Below are positions 26,520 to 35,892 of a stretch of DNA of 64,000 bases, in pieces (position 1 is the first letter of the stretch; each line of letters starts with the position of its first letter). The notes under the pieces were generated by a model. The model ran no database searches. It was given only the letters and a program-made list of their open reading frames with translations, and was not told where the DNA came from. This stretch comes from Mesorhizobium sp. WSM3860 (GTDB lineage: Bacteria > Pseudomonadota > Alphaproteobacteria > Rhizobiales > Rhizobiaceae). The stretch lies in contig NZ_NSGF01000006.1 of the NCBI RefSeq assembly GCF_002294995.1, positions 186,001 through 250,000 of the forward strand. Direction: 5' to 3'. The translations under genes and the position numbers were made by a program.

Positions 26520-27638
26520 ATGGCGGGCTATGCGACGAAGGTGAGGGCCGATATCGCCCGCTGGCGGGAAACGGGCCTGATCGACGCGTCGACCGCGGAC
26601 GCCTTGACGCGCGACATTGCCGCCAACGATCGCACCTCGCTGAGCTTCGGCTCGATCCTGGCGATGATGGCGGCGTTGTTGTTCGGCGCCGCGATCCTGA
26701 TCTTCGTCGCCGCCAACTGGGAAGCCATTCCGCGCCTGGCGCGCGTGACGGCGCTGTTTGCCGTCATCCTCGGCGGTTATGTCGGTGGCGCCGTTCTGAA
26801 GACACGCGACCATACGGCGATCGGCGAGGCGCTATGGCTCGTCGCCGCCGCGGCCTTTGGCGGGTCAATCGCCTTGATCGGTCAGATGTATCATCTATCG
26901 GGCGACGAGGCTTCGGCATTGCTGACATGGTGCGCCGGCACGGCGCTGGCGGCGGTCGCATTGCGCTCCAACCCGCTCACTGTCGCCTCCGTCGCCATCG
27001 CCGATGCCTGGCTGTTCCTGAAATGGGGAGGATTTTTCCGCCGGGCCGAGTTTCCGTATTTCTTCGTCGTTATCGTGCTGGTGCTGTTCGCCATTTCGTT
27101 CTGGACACGCAGCCAGGCGGCGCGGCACGTCATTATCCTTTCGATCGTATTCTATCTCCTGCTGCTGGCGATCGACCACAACAACACGCTCCAGGTCGCC
27201 ATTCCGCTCGTGCTCGTCTCGGCGCTGCTGTTCGCGGCGGCGATCTTTGTCGCCGAACCCGTCGACAGCGTCGTGCAACTCGGCGGCAGGCTGCCCTTGC
27301 ATGCGCTCATCGGCTTTCTTGCCGGCCTCGCAATGGTCCAGTTCGAACTGGCCGATGAGGCGAGCTACAACAGCGGCTTTGCCATTGCCTCGGCGGCCGC
27401 GCTTGCCGGCATCGTCGCGGCGACCATGCTCGGCGGCCGTGAAAGCAGAGGCTTGCGCTGGGTGGCCTATGCCGGCTTTGCCTTCGAGCTCGCCATTATC
27501 TATGTGGTGATGTTGCAGTCGATGCTCGACACGGCGGGCTTCTTCCTGTCCGCGGCCGTGCTGCTGGGGATACTGGCGCTGGTCATCATCCGCGTTGAAA
27601 AACGAATGAAGACGCCCGCCGGAGGAGCAGCGGCATGA
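26520..27638 (+). CDS. DUF2157 polytopic membrane protein
   Basis: 372 residues. A short soluble N-terminus, DIARWRETGLIDASTADALT, is the DUF2157 opening. Roughly ten membrane helices follow, starting with SILAMMAALLFGAAILIFVAANWEAIP and including GEALWLVAAAAFGGSIALIGQ. The start at ATG 26520 follows a strong GGGGGGAAGG site. It overlaps the next gene by four bases (ATGA). DUF2157 and GDYXXLXY proteins are commonly adjacent; their function is unknown, possibly an envelope membrane complex. Confidence 0.88.
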   Translation: MAGYATKVRADIARWRETGLIDASTADALTRDIAANDRTSLSFGSILAMMAALLFGAAILIFVAANWEAIPRLARVTALFAVILGGYVGGAVLKTRDHTAIGEALWLVAAAAFGGSIALIGQMYHLSGDEASALLTWCAGTALAAVALRSNPLTVASVAIADAWLFLKWGGFFRRAEFPYFFVVIVLVLFAISFWTRSQAARHVIILSIVFYLLLLAIDHNNTLQVAIPLVLVSALLFAAAIFVAEPVDSVVQLGGRLPLHALIGFLAGLAMVQFELADEASYNSGFAIASAAALAGIVAATMLGGRESRGLRWVAYAGFAFELAIIYVVMLQSMLDTAGFFLSAAVLLGILALVIIRVEKRMKTPAGGAAA

Positions 27639-28216
27639 GCGGCAAAAGACTGATCATCGCGGCGGTGGTGACGGCGCTTGTCCAGATCGGCTTGCTGGGC
27701 TGGATTATCGCGGGGCGCGCCGCGATCCTGCGCAACGGCAAGGAGGTCCTGCTCAAGGTCGAGCCCGTTGACCCGCGCGATCTTCTGCGCGGCGATTACA
27801 TCTCGCTTGGCTATGACATCTCGCGCATCCCGGTGAAGCTTATCGCCAACATTCCGCCAGGCAAGTTCACCAGCAACGACTCCGAGCTCGTCGTCAGGTT
27901 GAAGAAGGCTGTCGACGGCTACTGGCAGCCGAGCGCGGCATGGTTCGATCAGGCGCCGGCGCCTGCCGCTTCCGACGAGGCCGACATTGTCGGGCATGTA
28001 GCGGATGGCTGGGATCTACGCTCACCCGACATGACGATCACGCCTGAATACGGGATCGAGCGTTTCTACCTGCCGGAGGGCACGGGGATGGCGATCCAGA
28101 ACGACATGGGCGTGCGGCCGTTCGGCATCAAGCTGGCGCTCTCGGCCAATGGCACGGCGCAGATCAAGGCGCTGATGGACGGCGACAAGACGCTGTTCGA
28201 GGAGCCACTTTATTAG
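27635..28216 (+). CDS. GDYXXLXY-domain membrane-anchored protein
   Basis: 193 residues with one N-terminal membrane helix (LIIAAVVTALVQIGLLGWII). The name-giving motif RGDYISLGYDISRI lies at about residues 51-64, preceded by LLKVEPVDPRDLL. The rest is a beta-rich extracytoplasmic domain ending TLFEEPLY. Translation is coupled to the DUF2157 gene by an ATGA overlap. The family is always small and membrane-anchored; a biochemical function is not known. Confidence 0.9.
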   Translation: MSGKRLIIAAVVTALVQIGLLGWIIAGRAAILRNGKEVLLKVEPVDPRDLLRGDYISLGYDISRIPVKLIANIPPGKFTSNDSELVVRLKKAVDGYWQPSAAWFDQAPAPAASDEADIVGHVADGWDLRSPDMTITPEYGIERFYLPEGTGMAIQNDMGVRPFGIKLALSANGTAQIKALMDGDKTLFEEPLY

Positions 28217-28267
28217 TGTGTAGAGCCTGGGCGTCAGCGCGACGGTCCTCGTTAACGATGGTCCTGG

Positions 28268-29326
28268 TTATGGCCGCACATCGCCTCTCTCGGCGATGAT
28301 TTTGGGATAGGGACCGATCGCTATCTCATAGCTGAAGTCCGCTACGCCTTTCTCCTGCTTGTGTGTCGAGGGGCTGCGCACAATCCAGTCGAAGATGCCT
28401 GAGACCTTGCAGCGATCGTTGGCGCAGCTGACCACAATGCTGTCATTGCGGACGTTGTATCCGCGTTCAGGCCATCGCTGGTAATAGCTCCTCTTGTCCT
28501 CCATGATCGAACTTAGGTTCGTCAACTTGCCATGATAGTCCACCATGGGAGCGTAGGACGCCTGAGCCTGAGCTAGAGCGAAATCGTTGTTATCGCCATG
28601 ATGCTCGATGAGGTCCCTGACGAAGGCGACCGCAACGCTTTCCGGCTGTTGCCTGGCGTCGGGCGCAGGAGCGGATACGGACGCAGGATCTGGCGTCGTT
28701 GACACCTGCAATGCATCTGCTGGCGACTGGTTCGCTGCGGCATTGGTCACACGCAACTCTGCCATTTCGCTGGCCGACAGGTACCGTATGTCATGCTTGT
28801 CATAGCTCGAAGCCAATTCCATCAGCTTGGGATCCGCTCCCATCTCGACCACATAGGATATGATTGCGGCCGTGCCGAACTGGAAACGGGCCTCCGCGTC
28901 TTCATTTGACATCCCGTCAGCCGGTTTGAGGGACGGCCGATGAACGCCGATGGAACCTGGTTCGGCAACGCGGTGGACGCCGCCCAGGAAGGCCAGTGAG
29001 CAGGCTGAAGCGCACTGCAATTGGCGAAGCTGAAGAGTATCCAACCCTGCCGCGCGGATTATTCGCCCCAAGCGGATCGCACTGCCGACGTTGCCGCCGG
29101 GGGAGTTGAATACGACCACCCTGGCCCTGCTGCTCGCAACCGCGTTGGTAAAGGCGTTCAGGGGTTCATTGGCGCCAAATTCACCGGATACAACAAGCAT
29201 TGGCTGCTGGCCCGGAGAGGAAACCGAAGTGTACTCTAGGGCCTCAACGTGACATGTCGCTGCCGCGACAGCCGACCCAACCGCCAGAACCAGAGAAACT
29301 ACGCGCACAACCTGACAGAGCCCCAA
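28268..29326 (-). CDS. Exported ClpP/crotonase-fold protein (putative periplasmic serine peptidase)
   Basis: 352 residues. A signal peptide covers about residues 1-23. Between 25 and 180 is a ClpP/crotonase-like fold: VVVFNSPGGNVGSAIRLGRI (oxyanion segment SPGG) and LQCASACSLAFLGGVHRVAE, where the Ser of SACS matches the nucleophile of periplasmic ClpP-like proteins. IGVHRPSLKPADGM follows with a His. Residues 230-352 form a separate C-terminal region with two cysteines (CANDRCKV). It is convergent with the GDYXXLXY gene and its natural substrate is unknown. The gap 29327-29524 downstream of its start shows no gene. Confidence 0.8.
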   Translation of the reverse strand: MGLCQVVRVVSLVLAVGSAVAAATCHVEALEYTSVSSPGQQPMLVVSGEFGANEPLNAFTNAVASSRARVVVFNSPGGNVGSAIRLGRIIRAAGLDTLQLRQLQCASACSLAFLGGVHRVAEPGSIGVHRPSLKPADGMSNEDAEARFQFGTAAIISYVVEMGADPKLMELASSYDKHDIRYLSASEMAELRVTNAAANQSPADALQVSTTPDPASVSAPAPDARQQPESVAVAFVRDLIEHHGDNNDFALAQAQASYAPMVDYHGKLTNLSSIMEDKRSYYQRWPERGYNVRNDSIVVSCANDRCKVSGIFDWIVRSPSTHKQEKGVADFSYEIAIGPYPKIIAERGDVRP

Positions 29327-29524
29327 CCTGCCTCTTGCGACTAAGAACCTGTTGACGGGCTATTTCAAGGGCATTGGACGCGAAAAAGCGGGATTGTCCT
29401 CGAGCCTTGCTTGCGCCGCCAGGAGTTGATGGCTCCGGTCCTTCCTTGCCAAGGCTTCGGAGGACACCCCTTGCTCTGACGACCTTAGGGCGGCCTGCCG
29501 CCCGAAGCTCGCCAGAGCGAAGGG

Positions 29525-29609
29525 TGGTGCGGATGAAGGGACTCGAACCCCCACGCCTTTCGGCACTGGAACCTAAATCCAGGGCGTCTACCAATTCCGC
29601 CACATCCGC
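29525..29609 (-). tRNA. tRNA-Leu (anticodon TAG)
   Basis: The minus strand reads GCGGATGTGGCGGAATTGG at the 5' end, and the acceptor stem GCGGATG pairs with CATCCGC. The anticodon arm is CTGGA-TTTAGGT-TCCAG, giving anticodon TAG. A class II variable arm (GTGCCGAAAGGCGT) and the T-arm GGGGGTTCGAGTCCC follow. The discriminator A and the CCA are encoded (29525-29528). Confidence 0.96.
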
Positions 29610-29952
29610 GTTCCCCGGCAATCCCATGTAGCCATCATTCTGTCAATGTCGGGGTCCAAGTCGCCGTCATTCTCGTAAGCGCGAAGATGGTTGAAAATTA
29701 GCCTAGCCTGTGACAAAAGGCGTGTCGAATGTGACGGGACGCGACTATCCGCTTCTGCCGAATGCAAGAAGAAGTAGGAAAAACAAAGACTTCTTCACAT
29801 TTTGGAAGCGCAGTTCAGGAGGGTTTGAGCCGCATTGGCGGTCAAATCACCAGGTTCCGTACCAAAAGCCATTTCCGGCAAGATTATACCGGCAGGCTGT
29901 GAACGGCTAAGGACCGTTTGGCAGCCTCATTGGTGAAAACAAAGGTTTTAGG
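29610..29952. other. Intergenic region before trigger factor
   Basis: No convincing gene in 343 bases between tRNA-Leu and tig. It should contain the tig promoter. A short plus-strand frame from 29710 has no family resemblance and low-scoring composition. Confidence 0.5.
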
Positions 29953-31437
29953 ATGCAGGTCACCGAAACGCTCAACTCCGGTCTCAAGCGCGAGATCAAG
30001 ATCACCGTGCCGGCCGGTGACATGGAAGCCAAGCTGATGGCGCGGCTGAACGACGCTCGCGGCAAGGTGCGGATCAACGGTTTCCGCCCGGGCAAGGTGC
30101 CGGTGCAGCACCTGCGCAAGATGTACGGCAAGTCGTTCATGGCCGAGGTTGTCAACGAGATCCTTAACGACTCGACCCGCTCGATCATCTCGGGGCGCGG
30201 CGAAAAGGCCGCCATGCAACCTGAAGTCATCATGACCGAGGACGAGAAGGAGGCCGAGAAGATCCTGGCCGGCGGTGCCGATTTCGAGTTCCGCCTCAAT
30301 TACGAGGTCATCCCGGCCATCGAGGTCAAGGATTTCTCCGACATCAAGGTGACGCGTCAGGTTTACGACGTGCCGGAATCGGAAGTCGACGACCAGGTGA
30401 AGCGGGTCGCCGAATCGGCTCGCAGCTACGAGCCCAAGGAGGGCAAGGCCGCCGAAGGCGATCGCGTGAGCATCGATTATGTCGGCAAGATCGGTGGCGA
30501 GGCTTTCGCCGGCGGCGCCGGCACCGACCAGCCGCTGGTGCTGGGCTCGAAAGAGTTCATTCCGGGCTTCGAGGACCAGCTGGTCGGCACCAAGGCGGGC
30601 GATGAGAAGCAGGTCACCGTGACCTTCCCGGAGAACTACCAGGCGGCGCATCTGGCCGGCAAGGAAGCCACCTTCGACGTCACCGTCAAGGAAGTGGCGA
30701 AGCCCGGCGCGCTCGATATCAATGACGAGACGGCCAAGAACCTTGGCCTGGAATCGCTGGAGCGCCTGCGCGAGATCGTGCGCGGCCAGATCGAGAACCA
30801 GTTCGGTTCGATGACCCGCCAGAAGGTGAAGCGCCAGCTGCTCGACCAGCTTGATGCCGCCTATTCCTTCGAGGCGCCGTCGAAGCTCGTCGAGGCCGAG
30901 TTCAACAACATTTGGGCGCAGGTCAACCGCGACCTCGAAGCCGCCGGCCGCACCTTCGCCGACGAGGAGACGACGGAAGAGGAGGCGCGCGCCGAATATA
31001 TGCGCCTGGCCGAACGTCGCGTGCGTCTCGGCCTGGTTCTTGCCGAGATCGGCGAGAAGGCCGGGGTCACCGTGTCGGACGATGAACTGCAGCGCGGCCT
31101 GTTTGAGCAGGTTCGCCGCTTCCCGGCCAACCAGCAGCAGGAAGCTTTCGAGTTCTACCGCAGCAACCCCGAGGCGATTAATTCGCTCCGCGCGCCGATG
31201 TTCGAGGAAAAGGTCGTCGACTATTTGCTGGGCCAGATTTCGGTCGAGGACCTGAAGGTCAGCAAGGAAGAGCTGATGGCGGATGACGAGGAGGCTGAGA
31301 CCGCCACCAAGGCGAAGCCGGCGAAGAAGGCTTCCTCCAAGAAAGCCGAGGCCAAAGCAGGCGAAGCAGCCGGTGAGGAGGAGGAGCCCAAGAAGAAGGC
31401 CGCCCCGAAGAAGAAGGCCGCCAAGGACGCCGAGTAA
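29953..31437 (+). CDS. tig: Trigger factor (ribosome-associated chaperone/prolyl isomerase)
   Basis: 494 residues. The N-terminal ribosome-binding domain has the signature [17 protein letters not shown]. The FKBP-type PPIase domain lies at about 160-245 ([36 protein letters not shown]). The C-terminal helical chaperone domain runs to about 445. The last ~50 residues are Lys/Ala/Glu-rich (repeated [11 protein letters not shown]), a tail seen in rhizobial trigger factors. It binds near the peptide exit tunnel and protects nascent chains. Confidence 0.97.
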   Translation: MQVTETLNSGLKREIKITVPAGDMEAKLMARLNDARGKVRINGFRPGKVPVQHLRKMYGKSFMAEVVNEILNDSTRSIISGRGEKAAMQPEVIMTEDEKEAEKILAGGADFEFRLNYEVIPAIEVKDFSDIKVTRQVYDVPESEVDDQVKRVAESARSYEPKEGKAAEGDRVSIDYVGKIGGEAFAGGAGTDQPLVLGSKEFIPGFEDQLVGTKAGDEKQVTVTFPENYQAAHLAGKEATFDVTVKEVAKPGALDINDETAKNLGLESLERLREIVRGQIENQFGSMTRQKVKRQLLDQLDAAYSFEAPSKLVEAEFNNIWAQVNRDLEAAGRTFADEETTEEEARAEYMRLAERRVRLGLVLAEIGEKAGVTVSDDELQRGLFEQVRRFPANQQQEAFEFYRSNPEAINSLRAPMFEEKVVDYLLGQISVEDLKVSKEELMADDEEAETATKAKPAKKASSKKAEAKAGEAAGEEEEPKKKAAPKKKAAKDAE

Positions 31438-31460
31438 AACCGGCGATCAGCTGATTTCGA

Positions 31461-31487
31461 AAGGCCGCCCACGAGGCGGCCTTTTTC
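31461..31487 (+). terminator. Rho-independent terminator of tig
   Basis: Perfect stem AAGGCCGCC / GGCGGCCTT with a CACGA loop, followed by T residues, 23 bases after the tig stop. Confidence 0.9.
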
Positions 31488-31615
31488 GTTCATGTTCTCT
31501 GTTGTTGCTGTGGGGCAACACAACCCGCTTCAGATGAATGCACGCTGCTGGCGATACCGAACATTGATGATTATCTGCGCGGTATCACATTGCGCAGGGT
31601 CGTTTGGAGGCATCG

Positions 31616-32140
31616 GTGGGTGTGGCATTCAAGATGAGGAGCGTGGTCGTTAGCGCGGCGCTCTTGCTTGCCGCAGCCGGTGTGGCAGAGGCCGGACCCG
31701 ATCTCGGCAACTGGCGCGTCGACGCCGGGAGCGACGGCCAGGTGACCGCGTCGCTTTACGCCACCAACAAGCTGATCACCGGCGGCGGCGCGCTGGGCTA
31801 CAGTCCGGTGCTGACACTGGCCTGCCGGCCGGACGGCGAACCGCGCTGGAGCGAATGGCTGGAGCTCAACGACTCTGTCTCCGCCAGCCGCAGGATCACC
31901 ATGTCGGTCATGGTCGACGGCAGCGGCAAGTTAGATGAAAGCTGGTCTGTCGGCCCACGCGGCAAAATGCTGGTCAGGGACGGAGCCGATGGCATCAAGC
32001 GGCTGGTTTCGGCGAGCCGGCTGTTGCTGTCATGGCGCTTCGGCCTGCTGTCGGGACGCGGCGAGGCCGATTTCGAACTCGCCGGACTGTCCGAGGCGAT
32101 CGGACAAATGGCTGCAAGCTGCAATACCGATCCGCCGTGA
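31616..32140 (+). CDS. Secreted protein of unknown function (VasI-like resemblance)
   Basis: 174 residues from a GTG at 31616, chosen because GGAGG lies 5 bases upstream; TTG 31604 and ATG 31646 are alternatives. A signal peptide (MRSVVVSAALLLAAAGVAEA) is followed by a beta-rich domain containing LGYSPVLTLACRPDGEPRW and LVSASRLLLSWRFGLLSG, with a late Cys that could pair with the first. The pattern resembles type VI secretion-associated VasI proteins, but no type VI genes are nearby and the resemblance is from memory. Treat it as an exported hypothetical. Confidence 0.7.
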   Translation: MGVAFKMRSVVVSAALLLAAAGVAEAGPDLGNWRVDAGSDGQVTASLYATNKLITGGGALGYSPVLTLACRPDGEPRWSEWLELNDSVSASRRITMSVMVDGSGKLDESWSVGPRGKMLVRDGADGIKRLVSASRLLLSWRFGLLSGRGEADFELAGLSEAIGQMAASCNTDPP

Positions 32141-32160
32141 CTCTCAGCAGACGGCCTAAA

Positions 32161-32258
32161 GCGCGTCGCGTGAAACGGACTGAGGCGACGCGCGTAGGTC
32201 CTTGTTTCGATGCATGTCGTTCTACCAAAACCGCTGCGCAACTTTGGGCTACATGCAC
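32161..32258. repeat. Palindromic intergenic repeat (GCATGTCGT family)
   Basis: Two hairpins: GCGCGTCG / CGACGCGC (32161-32193) and TGCATGT / ACATGCA (32211-32257). The inner ACCAAAACCGCTGCGCAACTTTGGG segment is similar to 57691-57716. It lies in the gap between the VasI-like gene and cytochrome c; the rest of that gap (to 32428) shows no gene. Confidence 0.6.
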
Positions 32259-32428
32259 CTTCGCGGAAACCGGCGTTTCTACCCATCGGCTCGATACCGT
32301 GGTATGTAGATGCCGCAATTCCACTGGAAGGACCACGGATATTCCGCTCTACCGGGCAGGCCGCGCCAGCGCAGCTGGCGTGGTGCGGATCGTCCGGCGC
32401 AAACGACGATCGATCAGGGAGGAATGCC

Positions 32429-32809
32429 ATGCGCGCGATCGTACTTTTCATCGCCTCGTCGGCCACGATCTTCATTGCAAGCCCATCGCCGGCGCAGGAT
32501 GCCGCCGCAGGCGAGAAGGTCTTCACCAAATGCAAGGTCTGCCACATTGCCGACCAGGACCAGAACAAGGTCGGCCCGTCTCTGCAGGGCGTCATCGGGC
32601 GCACCGCGGGCACGCATCCCGGTTTCACTTATTCCCCGGCCATGATCGAGGCCGGAAAATCCGGCATGAAATGGGATGAGCCCACGCTGGCAAAGTATCT
32701 TCAGGACCCCAGGGGGATGGTCAAAGGGGCGAAGATGGCGTTTCCCGGCCTCAAGAACGATCAGGACGTAGCCAACGTCATCGCTTACCTGAAACAGTTT
32801 TCCAAGTAA
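32429..32809 (+). CDS. Periplasmic class I cytochrome c
   Basis: 126 residues. The signal peptide ends around SPSPAQ. The heme-binding site is CKVCH, followed by the typical KVGPSLQGVIGRTAG and ATG-flanking family segments. The distal Met ligand is in GAKMAFPGL. The C-terminal helix is VANVIAYLKQF. The start at ATG 32429 has a strong AGGGAGG site 6 bases upstream. It is a soluble mono-heme electron carrier of the cytochrome c2/c550 group and a possible donor to the oxidase encoded at 34744-39265, though that pairing is inferred. Confidence 0.93.
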   Translation: MRAIVLFIASSATIFIASPSPAQDAAAGEKVFTKCKVCHIADQDQNKVGPSLQGVIGRTAGTHPGFTYSPAMIEAGKSGMKWDEPTLAKYLQDPRGMVKGAKMAFPGLKNDQDVANVIAYLKQFSK

Positions 32810-32900
32810 GCGGGCCCTTCCAGGCCCTGTCGGTGGCGCCGGCTCGCCTCGACCGAAGGCGGCCGGCAATTACGCCGCTGAAGTGTGGCCGCCGGCGCCG

Positions 32901-32981
32901 TCATGCAGGCAGCGCAAAGAATCCCAGCACCAACAGAATGGCTATGCCAAGGCCGAGTATGAGAAGCGTTCGCGTGTCCAT
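32901..32981 (-). CDS. Possible 26-residue membrane peptide
   Basis: A short frame, MDTRTLLILGLGIAILLVLGF then FALPA, forming a single hydrophobic helix. An AAGG sits 8 bases upstream of its ATG. No larger gene covers it in the 486-base gap 32810-33295, which is otherwise empty. Very short frames with this composition can occur by chance. Confidence 0.35.
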   Translation of the reverse strand: MDTRTLLILGLGIAILLVLGFFALPA

Positions 32982-33295
32982 GACGTTCGCCTTCGATCGG
33001 GCGCATGTCCCCGAAAATCGGGAAAGGATCACGGGCCAATCAAAGTGATCCAGCGTTCTTTGCGCGCCCCGTAGGGCGCTGCGCCGTAGCTGTATAAGAA
33101 TACCGCAAAAAAACCTCTGGAACCAGCGTGCAGCTCTGGCCGGCCACCGCACCCTCGTCCCAATGAAAAGAGACAAATCGGGCGCAATGGAGTATGTTGG
33201 GTGCCGGTGCAGGTCGCGGTTTTGCGTGGCCAGCCATGCAGAGCGTAGCACCGCGAATCCGCGACCTTGCCGGACCCTGGTCTGGAGGAATGGTC

Positions 33296-34114
33296 ATGGC
33301 AAGCTTTCACGTCATTGCAGGCGCTAGCGAAACGCTCGAGCATACCAGAGTGAGAAAGATCGGCCTTTCCGATCTTTTCGACGCTCTCAGGCGCGGTGTC
33401 GACGATTTCATGGTGAAACCCTCGCACATCGTGTTTCTGTGCATGATCTATCCGCTCGTCGGCGTGGTGCTTGCTACCTGGACATCGGGAGCGAACGCGC
33501 TGCCACTGCTCTTTCCGCTGGTGTCCGGTTTTGCGCTGATCGGCCCATTCGCGGCGATCGGTCTTTACGAGATCAGCCGCAGACGGGAAGCCGGGCTCGA
33601 TGCATCCTGGCGCCATGCCTTCGAGGTCAGGAACTCCCCGGCGCTGCCGGCCATCGCCGCGGTCGGCATCATGCTGTTCGCGATCTTCATCGCGTGGCTT
33701 TTGACCGCCAAACTCTTCTACGAGCAACTGTTCGGTCCCGCGCCCCCGGCATCGCTGTCCAGCTTCATCGCTGAGATATTCGCCACCGGCCGCGGTTGGA
33801 CCCTGATCGTGCTGGGTCACGCCATCGGATTCGTATTCGCCGTGGTCGTGTTGTGCACCACCGTGGTGGCTTTCCCGCTGCTGCTTGATCGCGATGTCGG
33901 CGCCTACGAAGCCATTCACACTTCCGTACGCGTAGTGCTGGCGAACCCCATCGTAATGGCCGTCTGGGGACTTATCGTCGCCGTTGGGCTGATCGTCGGT
34001 TCGCTGCCGGTGTTCGCGGGGCTGGCGGTTGTGCTGCCAATCCTCGGCCATGCCACCTGGCACGTGTATCGCAAGGTCGTAGAGGCGCCGGCCGCCCCAA
34101 GACCGGCGAACTAG
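33296..34114 (+). CDS. DUF2189 integral membrane protein
   Basis: 272 residues with about six membrane segments. The N-terminal motif VRKIGLSDLFDALRRGVDDF is diagnostic for DUF2189, followed by PSHIVFLCMIYPLVGVVLA and LLFPLVSGFALIGPFAAIGLYE. The start at ATG 33296 (MASFHVIAGASE) is preferred over 33290 because GGAGG lies 7 bases upstream. DUF2189 proteins resemble cytochrome oxidase subunit I-like membrane folds, but their function is unproven. The adjacent oxidase operon makes a respiratory link conceivable. Confidence 0.88.
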   Translation: MASFHVIAGASETLEHTRVRKIGLSDLFDALRRGVDDFMVKPSHIVFLCMIYPLVGVVLATWTSGANALPLLFPLVSGFALIGPFAAIGLYEISRRREAGLDASWRHAFEVRNSPALPAIAAVGIMLFAIFIAWLLTAKLFYEQLFGPAPPASLSSFIAEIFATGRGWTLIVLGHAIGFVFAVVVLCTTVVAFPLLLDRDVGAYEAIHTSVRVVLANPIVMAVWGLIVAVGLIVGSLPVFAGLAVVLPILGHATWHVYRKVVEAPAAPRPAN

Positions 34115-34153
34115 CAAACCCTGTCAGGAGCACGGGCGGGAGTGCCGGTGCTC

Positions 34154-34627
34154 TCACAGGGCCGGGTGGCTGAAGCGTGCCCGTCGCGCGCCTGTGGTCA
34201 GGTCGCGGAAATCCTTGCCGCTGACATGCACAAGGGTCTTGTGGTCGCCGCCCTCGAAATAGATTTCGGCGGCATCGCCGAGGCTTTCGTCCAAAATGAC
34301 CGGCACGTCATAGGCCGCGCCGATCGGCGGTACGGCGCCGATATCGCAATCATCGAAGAGCGATACCACCTCGTCTTCGGAAGCGAGCCCGAGGCGCTTG
34401 TCCATGACGTCCTGGAGCTTGGCGAGTTCGATCCTGTGGGTGCTTGGGACCACGGCCAGCGCATAGCCGAGCTCGTGGTGAACAACCACGGACTTGGCCA
34501 TCATGCTGCCGGGCACGTGGGCGGCAATGGCGGCCTGCCTGCTGGTTGCAGTCCGATGATGCGCGACGGTGTCGTACGGGATTCCCTTGCCGTCTATGAA
34601 ATTCCTCAGTCTGTTTGCTATCGTCAT
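34154..34627 (-). CDS. YbaK/EbsC-family aminoacyl-tRNA deacylase-like protein
   Basis: 157 residues of the YbaK/prolyl-tRNA editing fold: GKGIPYDTVAHHRTATSRQA, MMAKSVVVHHELGYALAVVP (the catalytic Lys region) and DCDIGAVPPIGAAYDVPVIL. Such free-standing domains remove mischarged amino acids from tRNA-Pro or related tRNAs. The start at ATG 34625-34627 follows GGACGCGG; an upstream extension to 34660 is also open. It lies after the oxidase operon on the same strand but is separated by 116 bases. Confidence 0.88.
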   Translation of the reverse strand: MTIANRLRNFIDGKGIPYDTVAHHRTATSRQAAIAAHVPGSMMAKSVVVHHELGYALAVVPSTHRIELAKLQDVMDKRLGLASEDEVVSLFDDCDIGAVPPIGAAYDVPVILDESLGDAAEIYFEGGDHKTLVHVSGKDFRDLTTGARRARFSHPAL

Positions 34628-34743
34628 TTTCCGCGTCCTTTGCTTGAGTTTACGACGCATATCAAAACGAAGCCGCCGGCCGGTTGTTTCGAGGCACCGG
34701 CCATTTCGGGCTGATCAGGCGGCGGATTGATCCGAACCGCGCG

Positions 34744-35136
34744 TCAGGGGCCGGGCCCGAAAAACGCGATACGGGTCAGCAGCGTATAGTCGGCCTCGAA
34801 GACCATCATCATTACGAAGACCAGCACCAATATCGGCGGCAGGATGATCGCATACATCATCGCCAACCGCTCCCAGGCCATGTGCATGAAGACGGCCACG
34901 ATCAGTCCTGCCTTGAGCATCATGAAGATCAGGATCAGCGACCATCTGAGATAGCCGTGGAGGCCGAAATAGTCGACCAAATAGGAGCAGGCGCTGAGTA
35001 GGAACAGCCACACCCAGACCACCAGATAGAGTTTGATCGGGTGTTCCTGATGCGTGTCCGACTTGGCGGCGGTCGCCGCATCGTGGCTGGAGTGCAGTGC
35101 CTGTTGTCCGAGACCGTTTGCGGTTGCTTCAGCCAT
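34744..35136 (-). CDS. Cytochrome oxidase subunit IV (CyoD/CtaF-like)
   Basis: 130 residues. The N-terminal ~30 residues are polar. Three membrane helices follow: LYLVVWVWLFLLSACSYLVD, LRWSLILIFMMLKAGLIVAV and MYAIILPPILVLVFVMMMVF. The motif MMLKAGLIVAVFMHMAWE is the family's Lys/His-containing second helix. It is the last gene of the oxidase operon, 26 bases after coxP. It is a small structural subunit with no cofactors, probably aiding assembly of subunit I. Confidence 0.88.
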   Translation of the reverse strand: MAEATANGLGQQALHSSHDAATAAKSDTHQEHPIKLYLVVWVWLFLLSACSYLVDYFGLHGYLRWSLILIFMMLKAGLIVAVFMHMAWERLAMMYAIILPPILVLVFVMMMVFEADYTLLTRIAFFGPGP

Positions 35137-35162
35137 TTCGTCCTCTCAACAGAGCCTGCCTC

Positions 35163-35882
35163 TCACCAAAGATAGAAGAAAGCGAAGATGAACACCCAGA
35201 CCAGGTCGACGAAATGCCAGTAGAGTCCCATGATCTCGACATTCTCGTAGTGGCCTCGGCGACTGGTGAAAAAACCTGGGCGCCCGGTGTCGAAATCGCC
35301 ACGCCAGACTTTTCGCGCCACGATGATCAGGAAGATGACCCCGATCGTGACGTGCGTGCCGTGGAAGCCGGTGATCATGAAAAAGCACGAGCCGAATTGC
35401 GCGGCACCCCAGGGATTGCCCCAGGGCCGCACTCCTTCAGTGATCAGCTTGGTCCACTCGAAGGCTTGCATGCCGACGAAGGTCGCCCCCAGCGCGGCGG
35501 TCAAAAGCATCAGGATCGCGGTTTTGCGGCGATCGCGGCGGTAGCCGAAATTGACCGCCATGGCCATGGTGCCGCTGCTCGAGATCAGCACGAAGGTCAT
35601 GATGGCGATCAGGATCAGCGGGACCTCCGACCCGCCGATGTGCAGCGCGAAAACCTTGCTTGGGTTGGGCCACGGCACGCGTGTCGACATGCGGGCGGTC
35701 ATGTAGGAGAGCAGGAAGCAGCCGAAGATGAAGGTGTCGCTGAGCAGGAAGATCCACATCATGGCCTTGCCCCAGGACACGTTCTTGAACGCGCGCTGAT
35801 CCGAGGCCCAGTCGGCGGCGATCCCGCGCCAGCCCTCCGGGCGATCCAACTGGCTGGTATGTGTCAGTGTCGTCTCGGCCAT
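35163..35882 (-). CDS. coxP: Cytochrome c oxidase subunit III (CoxP-type)
   Basis: 239 residues with about five membrane helices. Subunit III features are GKAMMWIFLLSDTFIFGCFL, GMQAFEWTKLI with the helix III Glu, GSCFFMITGFHGTHVTIGV and the C-terminal ENVEIMGLYWHFVDLVWVFI. The HG.HV...G and YWHFVDxVW signatures are diagnostic. It contains no redox centres and supports proton uptake and stability of subunit I. It lies directly downstream of a second, more divergent subunit III-like gene, as in the Bradyrhizobium coxMNOP order. Confidence 0.92.
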   Translation of the reverse strand: MAETTLTHTSQLDRPEGWRGIAADWASDQRAFKNVSWGKAMMWIFLLSDTFIFGCFLLSYMTARMSTRVPWPNPSKVFALHIGGSEVPLILIAIMTFVLISSSGTMAMAVNFGYRRDRRKTAILMLLTAALGATFVGMQAFEWTKLITEGVRPWGNPWGAAQFGSCFFMITGFHGTHVTIGVIFLIIVARKVWRGDFDTGRPGFFTSRRGHYENVEIMGLYWHFVDLVWVFIFAFFYLW

Positions 35883-35892
35883 CGCCAGTCTC

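Noticed and set aside
31616..32140. Part of a type VI secretion cluster because of VasI resemblance
   Set aside because: No other type VI components in the window.
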